Shown: positions 44,873 through 53,420 of the stretch, in pieces | Layout: every line of letters begins with the position of its first letter | How positions within the stretch are numbered: position 1 is the stretch's first letter | NCBI GenBank assembly: GCA_000344275.1 | Contig: AORU01000005.1 | Span: forward strand, 98,463-162,462 | Direction of reading: 5' to 3' | Source: Streptococcus oralis subsp. tigurinus AZ_3a | GTDB lineage: Bacteria > Bacillota > Bacilli > Lactobacillales > Streptococcaceae | DNA length: 64,000 bases | Notes under the pieces: model-generated | Databases searched by the model: none | What the model was told of the DNA's origin: nothing | What the model saw: the letters and a program-made list of their open reading frames with translations, nothing else | Made by a program: the position numbers and the translations under genes

Positions 44873-46039
44873 TTAAAGTGTAGCAAAAGTGGTCACGATG
44901 CGTTGGCAAACCTCTTCCAGTACTGATTTCGGCATAGCTACATTGAGGCGGGCTTGAAGAGCTCCCTCCTCCCCAAAGTCCAAACCTCGGTTCAAGATAA
45001 CCTTGGCTTCATTCTTCAAAAGCTCTTGCAAGCGGTCATCCGTTAGGTCATAGGCTGAAAAATCAAGCCAAATCAAGTAGGTACCTTGCGGTTTCATGAC
45101 CTTAATCTTGGTTTCGTTGCCCAAAACATCCACTACATAGTTAATGTGGTCCTCGATGACTTCTTTTAACTCTTCTAACCAGTCCTTACCATAACGGTAG
45201 GCAGCTTCTGTTGCCAAATACCCCAAGCCTGAGATTTCATGTTGGTTATTGGCCAACTGCCGTTTTTGGAAAGCCACACGAAGCTTTTGATTTTCAATAA
45301 CTGCATAGGAATTCTTGGTCCCTGCAATATTAAAAGTTTTAGTGGCACTGCTCAAGATAAGAGCAAAGTCTTTAAAGGCGGGATCAATGGTGTTGAATGA
45401 CTGGTGTTTGTGACCAAAGAGAGCCAAATCTTGGTGAATCTCATCTGAAACCAACAAAACACCATGTTTTTTGCAGAGATGACCAATCTTTTCTAACACT
45501 TCCTTTTCCCAGACACGTCCACCAGGATTGTGGGGATTGCAAAGGATATAAAGTTTCACATCCTCTTCCACCAATTCCTTTTCCAACTGGTCAAAGTCAA
45601 TCTCAAACAGCCCATCCTTTTCCACCAAAGAATTGGTAATCAATCTGCGATTGTTCAGTTTGACACTGCGGGCAAAAGGTGGATAGACTGGTGTGTTAAT
45701 CAGAACAGCCTCTCCTTCTTTTGTAAAGGCTTGAATAGCTGTTGAGATGGCCGGTACCACTCCCTCGATAAAGACGAGGGCACCCTTGTCAAAGCGATAG
45801 CCGTGTTGTGTGGCTTCCCAGTCCTGAACCGATTCAATCAAAGCATCGCTAGCATAGGTATAGCCATAGACCAACTGATCTGCGTAGGCTTGTACAGCTT
45901 GTCGAACTTCAGGCAAAACCACAAAGTCCATATCTGCTATCCAAGCTGGTAGAACTTCTCGATCATCTTCCGCTTCTTTCCATTTATAAGTATGATGCCC
46001 CAAACGATTAGGCAGGCTTGTAAAATCATATTTTCCCAT
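44873..46039 (-). CDS. patB: MalY/PatB-type cystathionine beta-lyase aminotransferase
   Basis: A 388-residue PLP fold-type I enzyme of the MalY/PatB group, which cleaves cystathionine to homocysteine (also cysteine desulfhydrase). Seen: LPAWIADMDF, YGYTYASD, NPHNPGGRVWEKEVLEKI, VSDEIHQDL, and the PLP lysine in SSATKTFNIAGTKNSY. The open frame runs to 46078 inside metB, but the ATG at 46039 has GGAGG upstream and fits homologues (MGKYDF). It follows metB by 7 bp; together they turn O-acyl-homoserine plus cysteine into homocysteine. Confidence 0.9.
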   Translation of the reverse strand: MGKYDFTSLPNRLGHHTYKWKEAEDDREVLPAWIADMDFVVLPEVRQAVQAYADQLVYGYTYASDALIESVQDWEATQHGYRFDKGALVFIEGVVPAISTAIQAFTKEGEAVLINTPVYPPFARSVKLNNRRLITNSLVEKDGLFEIDFDQLEKELVEEDVKLYILCNPHNPGGRVWEKEVLEKIGHLCKKHGVLLVSDEIHQDLALFGHKHQSFNTIDPAFKDFALILSSATKTFNIAGTKNSYAVIENQKLRVAFQKRQLANNQHEISGLGYLATEAAYRYGKDWLEELKEVIEDHINYVVDVLGNETKIKVMKPQGTYLIWLDFSAYDLTDDRLQELLKNEAKVILNRGLDFGEEGALQARLNVAMPKSVLEEVCQRIVTTFATL

Positions 46040-46046
46040 ATCTATC

Positions 46047-47141
46047 TTATCCCTCCAAAGCTTGGCGCAAGTCCGCAATCAAATCTCTAGCATCTTCAAT
46101 CCCAATTGACAAGCGCAGGAGATCATCTGTTAAGCCATAGGAATGGCGCACTTCTGCCGGAATATCCGCATGAGTCTGAGTTGTCGGATAGGTGATCAGA
46201 CTCTCTACGCCACCCAAACTTTCCGCAAAAGAGAAGACCTTCAAGCTATTTAAAATATGAGGAATACGTTTTTCATCCACTACTTTAAAGGAAATCATCC
46301 CCCCACGTCCAGTGTAGAGAACTTCCTTGACAGCAGGTGAATCCTTCAAAAAGGCAACCACTTCTTGAGCATTGGCTGTAGAACGCTCCATACGAAGAGG
46401 TAGAGTTTTAAGACCACGAATCAATTGATAACTATCAAATGGTGACAAGACCGCACCTGTCGTATTGAGATTGTAGAAAAGTTGCTCATATAGTTCTAAA
46501 CTATTAGTCACAACCACCCCAGCTAAGACATCATTGTGCCCTGCTAGATACTTGGTAGCTGAATGGAGAACGATATCCGCACCGTCTTCAATCGGACGTT
46601 GGTAAATCGGACTGTAGAAGGTATTGTCCACCACTACCTTGGAACCCTTGGCATGAGCTAGTTTGGCTAGTTTGGCAATATCAAATTCCAACATCAAGGG
46701 ATTGGTTGGTGTTTCGATATAGAGAACATCCACATCTTTCTCTAACTCAGTAATCAGCTCTTCTTCTGTATTGGCATAGGTAAAATGGAAACGGCCTTCT
46801 TGCTCGACTTGGTTGAACCAACGGAAAGAACCCCCATACAGATCGCGCACAGCCAAGACTTTACTCCCTACTGGAAAAACACTAAAAGCCAGTACAATCG
46901 CAGCCATACCTGAGCTCGTTGCTAGGGCATAGTCCGCTGATTCGATTGCAGCCAAAACCTCCTCCGCCTTACTGCGAGTTGGGTTTTTAGTCCGAGTATA
47001 GTCGAATCCAGTAGACTGGCCAAACTCTGGATGCTGATAAGTTGTTGAAAAATGAAGCGGCGTCACCAAAGCACCTGTTGCCTCATCTGACTTGATCCCT
47101 GCCTGGGCCAAAATTGTGTTGATGTGTAGTTCTCTGCTCAT
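46047..47141 (-). CDS. metB: Cystathionine gamma-synthase (trans-sulfuration PLP enzyme)
   Basis: A 364-residue Cys/Met-metabolism PLP enzyme: FDYTRTKNPTR, SGMAAIVLAF, YGGSFRWFNQ, ETPTNPLML, VVDNTFYSP and PLP lysine K197 in HSATKYLAGHNDV; C-terminal SLGGVESLITYPTTQTH and LRLSIGIEDARDLI. Assignment as gamma-synthase instead of beta-lyase or gamma-lyase rests on the partner patB and the methionine-type regulation. GGAGG precedes the ATG. Upstream lies a perfect MET-box. Confidence 0.88.
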   Translation of the reverse strand: MSRELHINTILAQAGIKSDEATGALVTPLHFSTTYQHPEFGQSTGFDYTRTKNPTRSKAEEVLAAIESADYALATSSGMAAIVLAFSVFPVGSKVLAVRDLYGGSFRWFNQVEQEGRFHFTYANTEEELITELEKDVDVLYIETPTNPLMLEFDIAKLAKLAHAKGSKVVVDNTFYSPIYQRPIEDGADIVLHSATKYLAGHNDVLAGVVVTNSLELYEQLFYNLNTTGAVLSPFDSYQLIRGLKTLPLRMERSTANAQEVVAFLKDSPAVKEVLYTGRGGMISFKVVDEKRIPHILNSLKVFSFAESLGGVESLITYPTTQTHADIPAEVRHSYGLTDDLLRLSIGIEDARDLIADLRQALEG

Positions 47142-47167
47142 ACAATACCTCCAAATCTATAGTAACT

Positions 47168-47234
47168 ATTGTACCACTTATTTTCACTAACTTATTTTCT
47201 TGTTTTCAAGAGCTAGTTATAGTTTCAAACTATA
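47168..47234 (-). promoter_or_regulatory. MET-box and extended -10 promoter of metB-patB
   Basis: TATAGTTTCAAACTATA at 47218-47234 is a perfect 17-bp inverted repeat. It equals the MET-box (TATAGTTTSAAACTATA) known for the LysR-type methionine regulator MtaR/MetR of streptococci. Downstream on the minus strand is an extended -10 TGGTACAAT (-10 at 47173-47168) without a good -35. The predicted start is about 47161, so the MET-box centre is near -65, the usual position for LysR activators. Confidence 0.85.
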
Positions 47235-47235
47235 T

Positions 47236-47269
47236 AAAAACGATAGCTCCTTTAGAAACTATCGTTTTT
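47236..47269 (-). terminator. Terminator of aliB-like gene
   Basis: An 11-bp stem (47236-47246 with 47259-47269), 12-nt loop, and an internal T-rich 3' arm on the minus strand. It insulates aliB from the MET-box promoter, which begins two bases later. Confidence 0.8.
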
Positions 47270-47286
47270 CCTGTTGAATAGGCTGG

Positions 47287-49245
47287 TTATTTAACGTGTT
47301 TTGCCAGTTCTTCTTGGGCTTTTTTATTTGATTCTTCTTTTTCTTTCAGCCATTTTTCTTTAGCTTTTTCATACTCATCAGTCGTTACAGTCTTATCTTG
47401 TAACTTGAGGTATTTGTATGATTCGACACCCTTATTTCCAGCTTGTGAGAATGGTGATGAGAATGGAACTGTCTTTCTCAAGGTCGGTGTTCCACCCTGA
47501 GAAACGTTTGGAATTGCAAGGGCGCTATCAACGAGCCAAGCTTGAATTTCAGCATATTTTTCATAACGTTTTGCTGGTTCTTGCTCCTTGTTCGCTTCTT
47601 CTAACATTTGAGTGTAAGTATCCAGACCAACTGCCTTAGCCTTGTCATTGACCTCACCTGGTTCTAGACCAAGGTTTTGCAACATACCACCGTTATTGAC
47701 ATTTAGGATATCTAGATAGCTTGATGGGTCCAAGTAGTCAGCACTCCAACCGCCATTATAGATATCAAAGTCTTTTTGAGCTGCCGTTTGAGCGAGGTAG
47801 CTAGAATTATCGTAGTCATCTGTTGATAATTGTTGGATATCGATAACCACATTCTCAGCTCCTAGAACAGATTCGATGGATTGTTTCAAAGAACTTGCTT
47901 CAAGTACACCTTTTTTAGCTGATTGGTCTACTGATACATCCAAGTGGATTGGGAATTGCACACCCTTAGCTTCCAATTCTTTCTTAGCTTCTGCAAATTT
48001 AGCTTTAGCCTTGTCAGGATTGTAGTATGGATCTTGCGCATCCGCAAAGTTGATTCCTTGCCATTCTTGGCCATAGTTGACCATCTTTTCTGAAACAACA
48101 TCACCAAAGTCTTTTCCGTTGATACTTACAAATGTTGGAGGTACAACCAAGTTACGAATAATCTTCGTTGCTCCGTCTTCCCCTTGAGATTGAGCTCCAT
48201 AGGCTGTACGGTTATAAGCATAGTTGAAGGCTTGACGGAAGTTTTTATTCAGAACTGCTTCTTGGGTTGATTTCTTTTCGATATCTGAGGACTTAGAAGT
48301 GAAGTTATAAGATTTTCTGTCCAAGTTGAAGTTCAAGTAATAAGAAGTTGCGGTTTGCATACTATAGATGATATTATCCTTGTTCTTCTCTTTAATTCCT
48401 TCAAAGCTTGAGCTATTTGGATAGAGACGCGCGTAGCTGTAGACTCCTTCTACAAAGTTACGAGCTAGGGCATCTTGGTCACTACCATCATAGTAAGTCA
48501 ATTTCACATCGTCCACAAAGACATTTTTAGCATCCCAGTAATTTGGATTTTTCTTGTATTCGATAACAGATTTTGAAACAAAAGATTTCATCAAGAAAGG
48601 TCCACTGTACAAAATACTAGAAGGATCTACCTTACCAAAATCATCTCCTTTTGATTTCAGGAAGTCTGCATTGACAGGGAAGAGAATGGTTGAAGTTGTT
48701 TTAGAGTTCCAATAAGATTCTGGACGTGTCAAAGTGTACTGAACTGTTTGGTCATCAATCGCCTTAACACCGACAGTTGAAAAGTCAGTTGTTTTCCCGT
48801 TGATATAGTCATCCAAACCTGCTACAGAGTCTTGAACTAGGTACAAGGCTTCGGATTTTTTATCAGCAGCATATTTCAACCCAGTGACAAAATCTTGCGC
48901 CGTTACAGGGGCGTATTCTTCACCCTCATAGGTATACCATTTTGCATCCTTACGCAATTTGTAAGTATAGGTCAAACCGTCCTGAGAAACAGTCCAATCC
49001 TCTGCCAACGATGGAACATAATTACCGTATTGGTCATTTTCCATCAATCCATCTACCAAATTAGTAACGATGTCGTTGGTTGTTGCACGGTTTTCTGCAA
49101 GATAGTTCAAACTAGATGGATCGCTCGAATAAACATAGTTATATGTTTTAGAAGAACTAGTTGAGTTTCCACATGCGCTCAGTAAGATACCTGCGCTTAA
49201 CACGACACTTGCAAGTGTCAGATACTTGGCCTTAGACTTTTTCAT
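47287..49245 (-). CDS. aliB: Oligopeptide-binding lipoprotein, AliB/AliA/AmiA type
   Basis: A 652-residue substrate-binding lipoprotein for the Ami oligopeptide ABC transporter. Lipobox LLSAC with lipidated C25, then the SBP_bac_5 fold (TYNYVYSSDPSSLNYL, WTVSQDGLTYTYKLRKDAKW, PAYW-like NPNYWDAKNV, YLNFNLDRK, GWSADYLDPSSYLDI). No permease genes lie beside it, as is usual for AliA and AliB, which share AmiCDEF. The neighbourhood (metB upstream of terminator, murJ on the other side) is that of pneumococcal aliB. Which of the paralogues it is cannot be fixed by sequence alone here. Confidence 0.88.
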   Translation of the reverse strand: MKKSKAKYLTLASVVLSAGILLSACGNSTSSSKTYNYVYSSDPSSLNYLAENRATTNDIVTNLVDGLMENDQYGNYVPSLAEDWTVSQDGLTYTYKLRKDAKWYTYEGEEYAPVTAQDFVTGLKYAADKKSEALYLVQDSVAGLDDYINGKTTDFSTVGVKAIDDQTVQYTLTRPESYWNSKTTSTILFPVNADFLKSKGDDFGKVDPSSILYSGPFLMKSFVSKSVIEYKKNPNYWDAKNVFVDDVKLTYYDGSDQDALARNFVEGVYSYARLYPNSSSFEGIKEKNKDNIIYSMQTATSYYLNFNLDRKSYNFTSKSSDIEKKSTQEAVLNKNFRQAFNYAYNRTAYGAQSQGEDGATKIIRNLVVPPTFVSINGKDFGDVVSEKMVNYGQEWQGINFADAQDPYYNPDKAKAKFAEAKKELEAKGVQFPIHLDVSVDQSAKKGVLEASSLKQSIESVLGAENVVIDIQQLSTDDYDNSSYLAQTAAQKDFDIYNGGWSADYLDPSSYLDILNVNNGGMLQNLGLEPGEVNDKAKAVGLDTYTQMLEEANKEQEPAKRYEKYAEIQAWLVDSALAIPNVSQGGTPTLRKTVPFSSPFSQAGNKGVESYKYLKLQDKTVTTDEYEKAKEKWLKEKEESNKKAQEELAKHVK

Positions 49246-49277
49246 TTCCAGAACCTCCTGTTTTAAAGATTTGTCTT

Positions 49278-49306
49278 ATTATACAGCTTTGGTTTTATTT
49301 AGTCAA
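49278..49306 (-). promoter_or_regulatory. Promoter of aliB-like gene
   Basis: Minus-strand -35 TTGACT (49306-49301), 17-bp spacer, -10 TATAAT (49283-49278), with TG two bases before the -10. Confidence 0.8.
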
Positions 49307-49392
49307 GCAATTTCTGAAGAAAAATTTAAAAAACATATTTTTCTACTCTTAATTTTAGAAAAAGTTCTCCTTTTTTAAGAAAAATGTACTAT

Positions 49393-49418
49393 AAAAACCT
49401 TTCTATTAAAGAAAGGTT
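49393..49418 (-). terminator. Terminator of murJ-like gene
   Basis: An 8-bp stem (49396-49403 with 49411-49418), 7-nt loop, then TTTTATAG on the minus strand. Confidence 0.65.
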
Positions 49419-49447
49419 AAATTCATTACTTTTATTTATAAATCTTC

Positions 49448-51070
49448 TTACGATATTTTCAATCGTATACGTAGTCGGTCCGCTTGAGCTTTGCCGATTA
49501 TCTTGTCTAAGAGTCGTGTCCGTAGGCTCATCAAACCATAAAGACCTCCTCCAAGCCCTCCGATGAGAGCCACATAAAGGAAACTCCAGAAACGTCCACT
49601 TGGTTGGAAGACAAAACCGAGTAGCCACTGCAAGAAGCCAACTAGGAGAAACATGACAAGTGTCAAGATGGTAATCAAAATGGTTCGCTTCAAGATAATC
49701 TTTCGACGAGCACCCGTTACCTGGCAGATATCTCGGTACATCAAGACATTCGGAATAATCAAGCCGATAGTCGTTGAAATCAAGGGACCGTAGCTGTGGA
49801 AAATAGCAATGGTTGGCAATTGCAAGACGGTCTTAGCAATGGAACCATAGATAAAGTATAGAACTGCCTTGCGGTTTCGGAACATGGCCTGAAGCATAGG
49901 AGACAAGACCATATACAAGCCTAGGATAGTAGACTGCAAAACTGCAAAGACAAATAAGCCCATGGCCAAACTATCTGGCTTACCGTAAAAGACTGTATAA
50001 AGAGGCTCCCCTACCATGACCACTCCAACTGTTGCAGGCAGTAGAAATAAGAAGAACATGGTGAGGCTATCTTGGACTAGGCGAGCCGCTGCCTGCAAGT
50101 CGCCTTTTACATAGTTCTCCGTTAACAGCGGCAAGCCGACACTACCAATTGAAACCCCTACAGAGATCAAAATCATGGTGATTTTATTAGGATTGGCAGA
50201 GAAATAAGAAAACATGACAACCAAGTCTTCATTGCTGTAGTTGGTAAACCACTTCATACTATTGATAAAGGTCATCTGGTCTAAAATCTGAAAGAGCTGG
50301 ATGGCAGACCCTGTCAGGATAAAGGGAATGGCTTCCTTGATTGTATCAACCAAAAGTCGCTTACTATTGATCTTATCCCGTGTTTCAAAGACTCTTTTAA
50401 GCAAACCTTCTTGAGCAAGGAAGTAAATCAAAACTGCAAAACTTGCCACCATCCCCACAAAGGCCGCAAAGGTTGACTGAGTAACTGCTGATAAGTAGTC
50501 ACCAGATCCCATCTTCATAATGAAGAAGGTTGCCATCAGCATCCAGATAACACGGATCACCTGCTCGGCGATTTGACTCATAGCATAGGGTTTGAGGTTA
50601 TTCATCCCTTGGAAGAAACCTCGAATGACACTCATAGACGGGAAAATCAAGACCGCCCAAGCTAAGCTCTGCATGATGGGAATCAGGTCTTTCCCCACAC
50701 CTGACAAATCTGCTAACCAGGGAGAAAAGAGATACAAGACCAAAGCAAAGACTAAGCCCAAGCCCGTCATAAAGCTTAGGAAACTCCGAATCAAGGCAAA
50801 GCTATGCTCTTCTTCTCGCATGGTATTGTACTTAGCCACTTGTTTGGCGACCGCAACTGGGATACCCGCTGTCGAAATCAGCAAGAACCAGGCGTAAATA
50901 TTGTAGCCCATGGTAAAGAGTCCATTTGCCTTGGCAGCATAGGTCCCCATCCAGATATACCAGGGAATAATATAGATAGCACCAAGGAGGCGACTAATAA
51001 AGTTACTAGCTGTTAGCCAAGCAGTCCCTCGCAACATCTGGGCTTGCTGGTGATTGTTTTCGTTAGACAT
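49448..51070 (-). CDS. murJ: YtgP/MurJ-type lipid II flippase
   Basis: A 540-residue MOP-superfamily (MATE-like) membrane protein with about 14 spans, starting MSNENNHQQAQMLRGTAWLTASNFISRLLGAIYIIPW. Length, span count and the position divergent from murE match the streptococcal YtgP protein shown in S. pyogenes to act as MurJ. It would flip lipid II to the outer face. Start: GAGGAAGCT precedes the ATG at 51070, five codons inside the open frame. A capsule-repeat-unit flippase is the alternative, made unlikely by the murE pairing. Confidence 0.85.
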   Translation of the reverse strand: MSNENNHQQAQMLRGTAWLTASNFISRLLGAIYIIPWYIWMGTYAAKANGLFTMGYNIYAWFLLISTAGIPVAVAKQVAKYNTMREEEHSFALIRSFLSFMTGLGLVFALVLYLFSPWLADLSGVGKDLIPIMQSLAWAVLIFPSMSVIRGFFQGMNNLKPYAMSQIAEQVIRVIWMLMATFFIMKMGSGDYLSAVTQSTFAAFVGMVASFAVLIYFLAQEGLLKRVFETRDKINSKRLLVDTIKEAIPFILTGSAIQLFQILDQMTFINSMKWFTNYSNEDLVVMFSYFSANPNKITMILISVGVSIGSVGLPLLTENYVKGDLQAAARLVQDSLTMFFLFLLPATVGVVMVGEPLYTVFYGKPDSLAMGLFVFAVLQSTILGLYMVLSPMLQAMFRNRKAVLYFIYGSIAKTVLQLPTIAIFHSYGPLISTTIGLIIPNVLMYRDICQVTGARRKIILKRTILITILTLVMFLLVGFLQWLLGFVFQPSGRFWSFLYVALIGGLGGGLYGLMSLRTRLLDKIIGKAQADRLRIRLKIS

Positions 51071-51117
51071 AGCTTCCTCATTCAATTTTGATAACTAGGA
51101 AATTTTCCTCATCTTCC

Positions 51118-51146
51118 ATTATAAACTTTTCCTTGTTACTTGTAAA
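51118..51146 (-). promoter_or_regulatory. Promoter of murJ-like gene
   Basis: Minus-strand -35 TTTACA (51146-51141), 17-bp spacer, -10 TATAAT (51123-51118). Its -35 overlaps the -35 of the divergent murE promoter by five bases. Confidence 0.7.
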
Positions 51147-51178
51147 ATTCAGACTTTCGGTTTACAATAGAAAGTATG
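51140..51178 (+). promoter_or_regulatory. murE promoter, probably giving leaderless mRNA
   Basis: Plus-strand -35 TTGTAA (51140-51145), 17-bp spacer, -10 TACAAT (51163-51168). The expected start is 51175 or 51176, the latter being the A of the murE ATG. GAAAG ends two bases before the ATG, too near for a Shine-Dalgarno. Confidence 0.65.
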
Positions 51179-52621
51179 ATAAAGATTGAAACCGTATTAG
51201 ATATATTAAAGAAAGATGGCCTCTTCCGCGAGATTATCGACCAAGGACACTACCACTACAACTACAGTGAAGTTGTTTTTGATAGCATCAGTTACGACAG
51301 CCGAAAAGTAAAAGAAGGCACTCTTTTTTTTGCAAAAGGCGCTGCCTTTAAAAAAGAATACCTTCTTTCTGCTATAAGTCAGGGCTTAGCCTGGTACGTC
51401 GCAGAAAAGGACTACGAGGTCGGTATCCCTGTCATCATTGTGAACGATATCAAGAAAGCCATGAGTTTGATTGCTATGGAATTTTATGGTCATCCGCAAG
51501 AGAAACTAAAAATTCTCGCTTTCACAGGGACAAAAGGAAAGACAACATCTGCTTACTTTGCTTACCACATCCTATCTCAACGCTACCCAACAGCTCTCTT
51601 GTCAACTATGAATACAACTCTAGATGGCAAGACCTTCTTTAAATCTTCCTTCTCAACGCCTGAAAATATCGATCTTTTTGACATGATGGCTCAGGCTGTT
51701 CAGAATGGTCGAACCCATCTTGTAATGGAAGTCTCTAGCCAAGCCTATCTTGTTCATCGAGTCTATGGCCTGACCTTTGATGTAGGTGTCTTTCTTAACA
51801 TCACTCCTGACCATATCGGACCGATTGAGCATCCTAGCTTTGAAGATTACTTCTACCACAAACGTCTCTTGATGAAAAATAGCCGAGCAGTTGTCATTAA
51901 CAGCGACATGGACCACTTTTCTGTATTGAAAGAACAAGTGGAACATCAAGAACATGACTTCTATGGTAGTCATTCGAGCAACCAAATCGGGAACTCCAAA
52001 GCCTTTAGCTTTTCAGCTACTGGTAAACTCGCTGGTGATTATGATATCCAACTCATCGGCCACTTCAATCAAGAAAATGCTGTTGCTGCAGGACTTGCCT
52101 GTCTTCGTCTAGGTGCCAGTCTTGAAAATATCAAAAAAGGAATCGCTGCAACCCGCGTTCCTGGACGTATGGAAGTTCTCACTCAGAAAAATGGAGCCAA
52201 GGTCTTCATAGACTATGCTCACAATGGCGACAGTCTGAAAAAACTGATTTCTGTTGTTGAAACTCATCAAACTGGAAAAATTGCCCTGGTTCTCGGTTCG
52301 ACTGGAAACAAGGGTGAAAGTCGCCGCAAAGACTTTGGCCTCCTCCTCAATCAACATCCTGAGATTCAAGTCTTTCTCACCGCTGATGACCCCAACTATG
52401 AAAATCCAATGGCCATTGCGGATGAAATTAGCAGCTATATCAGTCATCCTGTTGAAAAGATTGCCGATCGTGAACAAGCTATCAAGGCAGCGATGGCCAT
52501 CACAAATCAAGAACTCGATGCTGTGATTATTGCAGGTAAGGGAGCTGATTGCTACCAAATCATCCAAGGAAAGAAAGAAGACTATCCTGGGGATGCGGCC
52601 ATCGCAGAACGTTATCTATAA
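51176..52621 (+). CDS. murE: UDP-MurNAc-tripeptide synthetase (L-lysine-adding)
   Basis: A 481-residue Mur ligase that adds the third amino acid of the stem peptide. N-terminal [24 protein letters not shown] loop TGTKGKTT at 117-124, [40 protein letters not shown]. The specificity loop reads DDPNYENP, not the DNPR of meso-diaminopimelate enzymes, which with the genus indicates L-lysine. Transcribed opposite to nearly everything around it, and ended by a strong terminator. Confidence 0.95.
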   Translation: MIKIETVLDILKKDGLFREIIDQGHYHYNYSEVVFDSISYDSRKVKEGTLFFAKGAAFKKEYLLSAISQGLAWYVAEKDYEVGIPVIIVNDIKKAMSLIAMEFYGHPQEKLKILAFTGTKGKTTSAYFAYHILSQRYPTALLSTMNTTLDGKTFFKSSFSTPENIDLFDMMAQAVQNGRTHLVMEVSSQAYLVHRVYGLTFDVGVFLNITPDHIGPIEHPSFEDYFYHKRLLMKNSRAVVINSDMDHFSVLKEQVEHQEHDFYGSHSSNQIGNSKAFSFSATGKLAGDYDIQLIGHFNQENAVAAGLACLRLGASLENIKKGIAATRVPGRMEVLTQKNGAKVFIDYAHNGDSLKKLISVVETHQTGKIALVLGSTGNKGESRRKDFGLLLNQHPEIQVFLTADDPNYENPMAIADEISSYISHPVEKIADREQAIKAAMAITNQELDAVIIAGKGADCYQIIQGKKEDYPGDAAIAERYL

Positions 52622-52632
52622 AGAATAAAGAA

Positions 52633-52669
52633 AAAGAAGGTTAGGAGAATTTCCTAGCCTTCTTTTATT
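52633..52669 (+). terminator. Terminator of murE
   Basis: A 14-bp stem (52633-52646 with 52653-52666) and T-rich tail right after the stop codon. Confidence 0.85.
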
Positions 52670-52818
52670 TATGTGACTATTAGTCCGTCTCGCTCCGTGA
52701 GGTACGAGACAAATAAACCACCCGCTATGCGGGTGCGCGTTGAAGGTTATACCAAAAAACTCCAAACGCGATACAATAAAGGTGTTCAAGCCAATTGTAA
52801 AGCGAAAGGAGAAAAAAT

Positions 52819-53283
52819 ATGGCACAAAAGGCACATAGTTTATCACACACAAAGTGGATGTGTAAATATCACATTGTGTTCACCCCTAAGTATAGACGAA
52901 AAGTCATTTATAATCAATATCGAAGTAGTTTGTGAGAAATATTCCACCGCTTATGTAGTTATAAAGGTGTTGAAATTATCGAGGGTCACTTAATGCCTGA
53001 TCATGTACATATGTTAGTAAGTATTCCACCAAGGATAAGTGTTTCAAGTTTCATGGGTTATTTAAAAGGCAAAAGTGCACTCATGATGTTTGATAAACAC
53101 GCCAACCTTAAATACAAGTTTGGCAACCGGCATTTTTGGGCAGAAGGTTACTACGTGAGTACAGTAGGACTTAATGAAGACACAATTAAGAAATATATTC
53201 AAGAGCAGGAAAAGCATGATATAGTACTAGATAAATTAAGTGTAAAAGAATATGAGGATCCCTTTAGGGATAGTGGTAAGTAG
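52819..53283 (+). pseudogene. tnpA: tnpA of IS200/IS605 element, broken by a nonsense codon
   Basis: The reading frame has 154 residues with an AAAGGAG ribosome site, but codon 39 is TGA (52933-52935), in SSL-stop-EIFHRLC where homologues have a sense codon (GGA would be one change away). The rest is intact: HUH motif H62-V-H64 in MPDHVHML, and catalytic Y126 in TIKKYIQEQ. Internal restart at the ATG at 52993 would begin just before the HUH motif and lose the N-terminal strand. It is therefore probably inactive, though movable in trans. Confidence 0.85.
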
Positions 53284-53288
53284 TACCA

Positions 53289-53420
53289 AGGCCTCTTTGA
53301 GAGGCAAGTGACGAGTCAAGAGCAATAAGGCTTGAACAACGTGAAAGCCAGCGTCTTTAGGCGCTGGCTGGTGATTTGGGCTTATAGCCCTGGTGCAAAC
53401 CACCCGTTAGACGGGTGGTT
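53289..53420 (+). other. Hairpin-rich 3' region of the IS200-type element
   Basis: Five hairpins in about 130 nt after tnpA: GCCTC/GAGGC (53291-53305), TCAAG/CTTGA (53316-53335), AGCCAGCG/CGCTGGCT (53346-53369), GGGCT/AGCCC (53378-53390) and the right-end palindrome (53398-53420). This is far more structure than transposition needs and looks like a structured RNA. See findings. Confidence 0.5.

Noticed and set aside
47142..47286. Possible S-adenosylmethionine riboswitch or T-box before metB
   Set aside because: The leader is only about 20 nt after the predicted start. The structured part is the aliB terminator, and the MET-box explains regulation.
49308..49330. CodY-like AATTTTTCTTCAGAAATT upstream of the aliB promoter (minus strand)
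   Set aside because: Needs a gap and several mismatches to fit the AATTTTCWGAAAATT consensus; too weak to call.
52993..53283. Stand-alone 96-residue protein starting MPDHVHML
   Set aside because: It is the C-terminal part of tnpA after the nonsense codon, not an independent gene.
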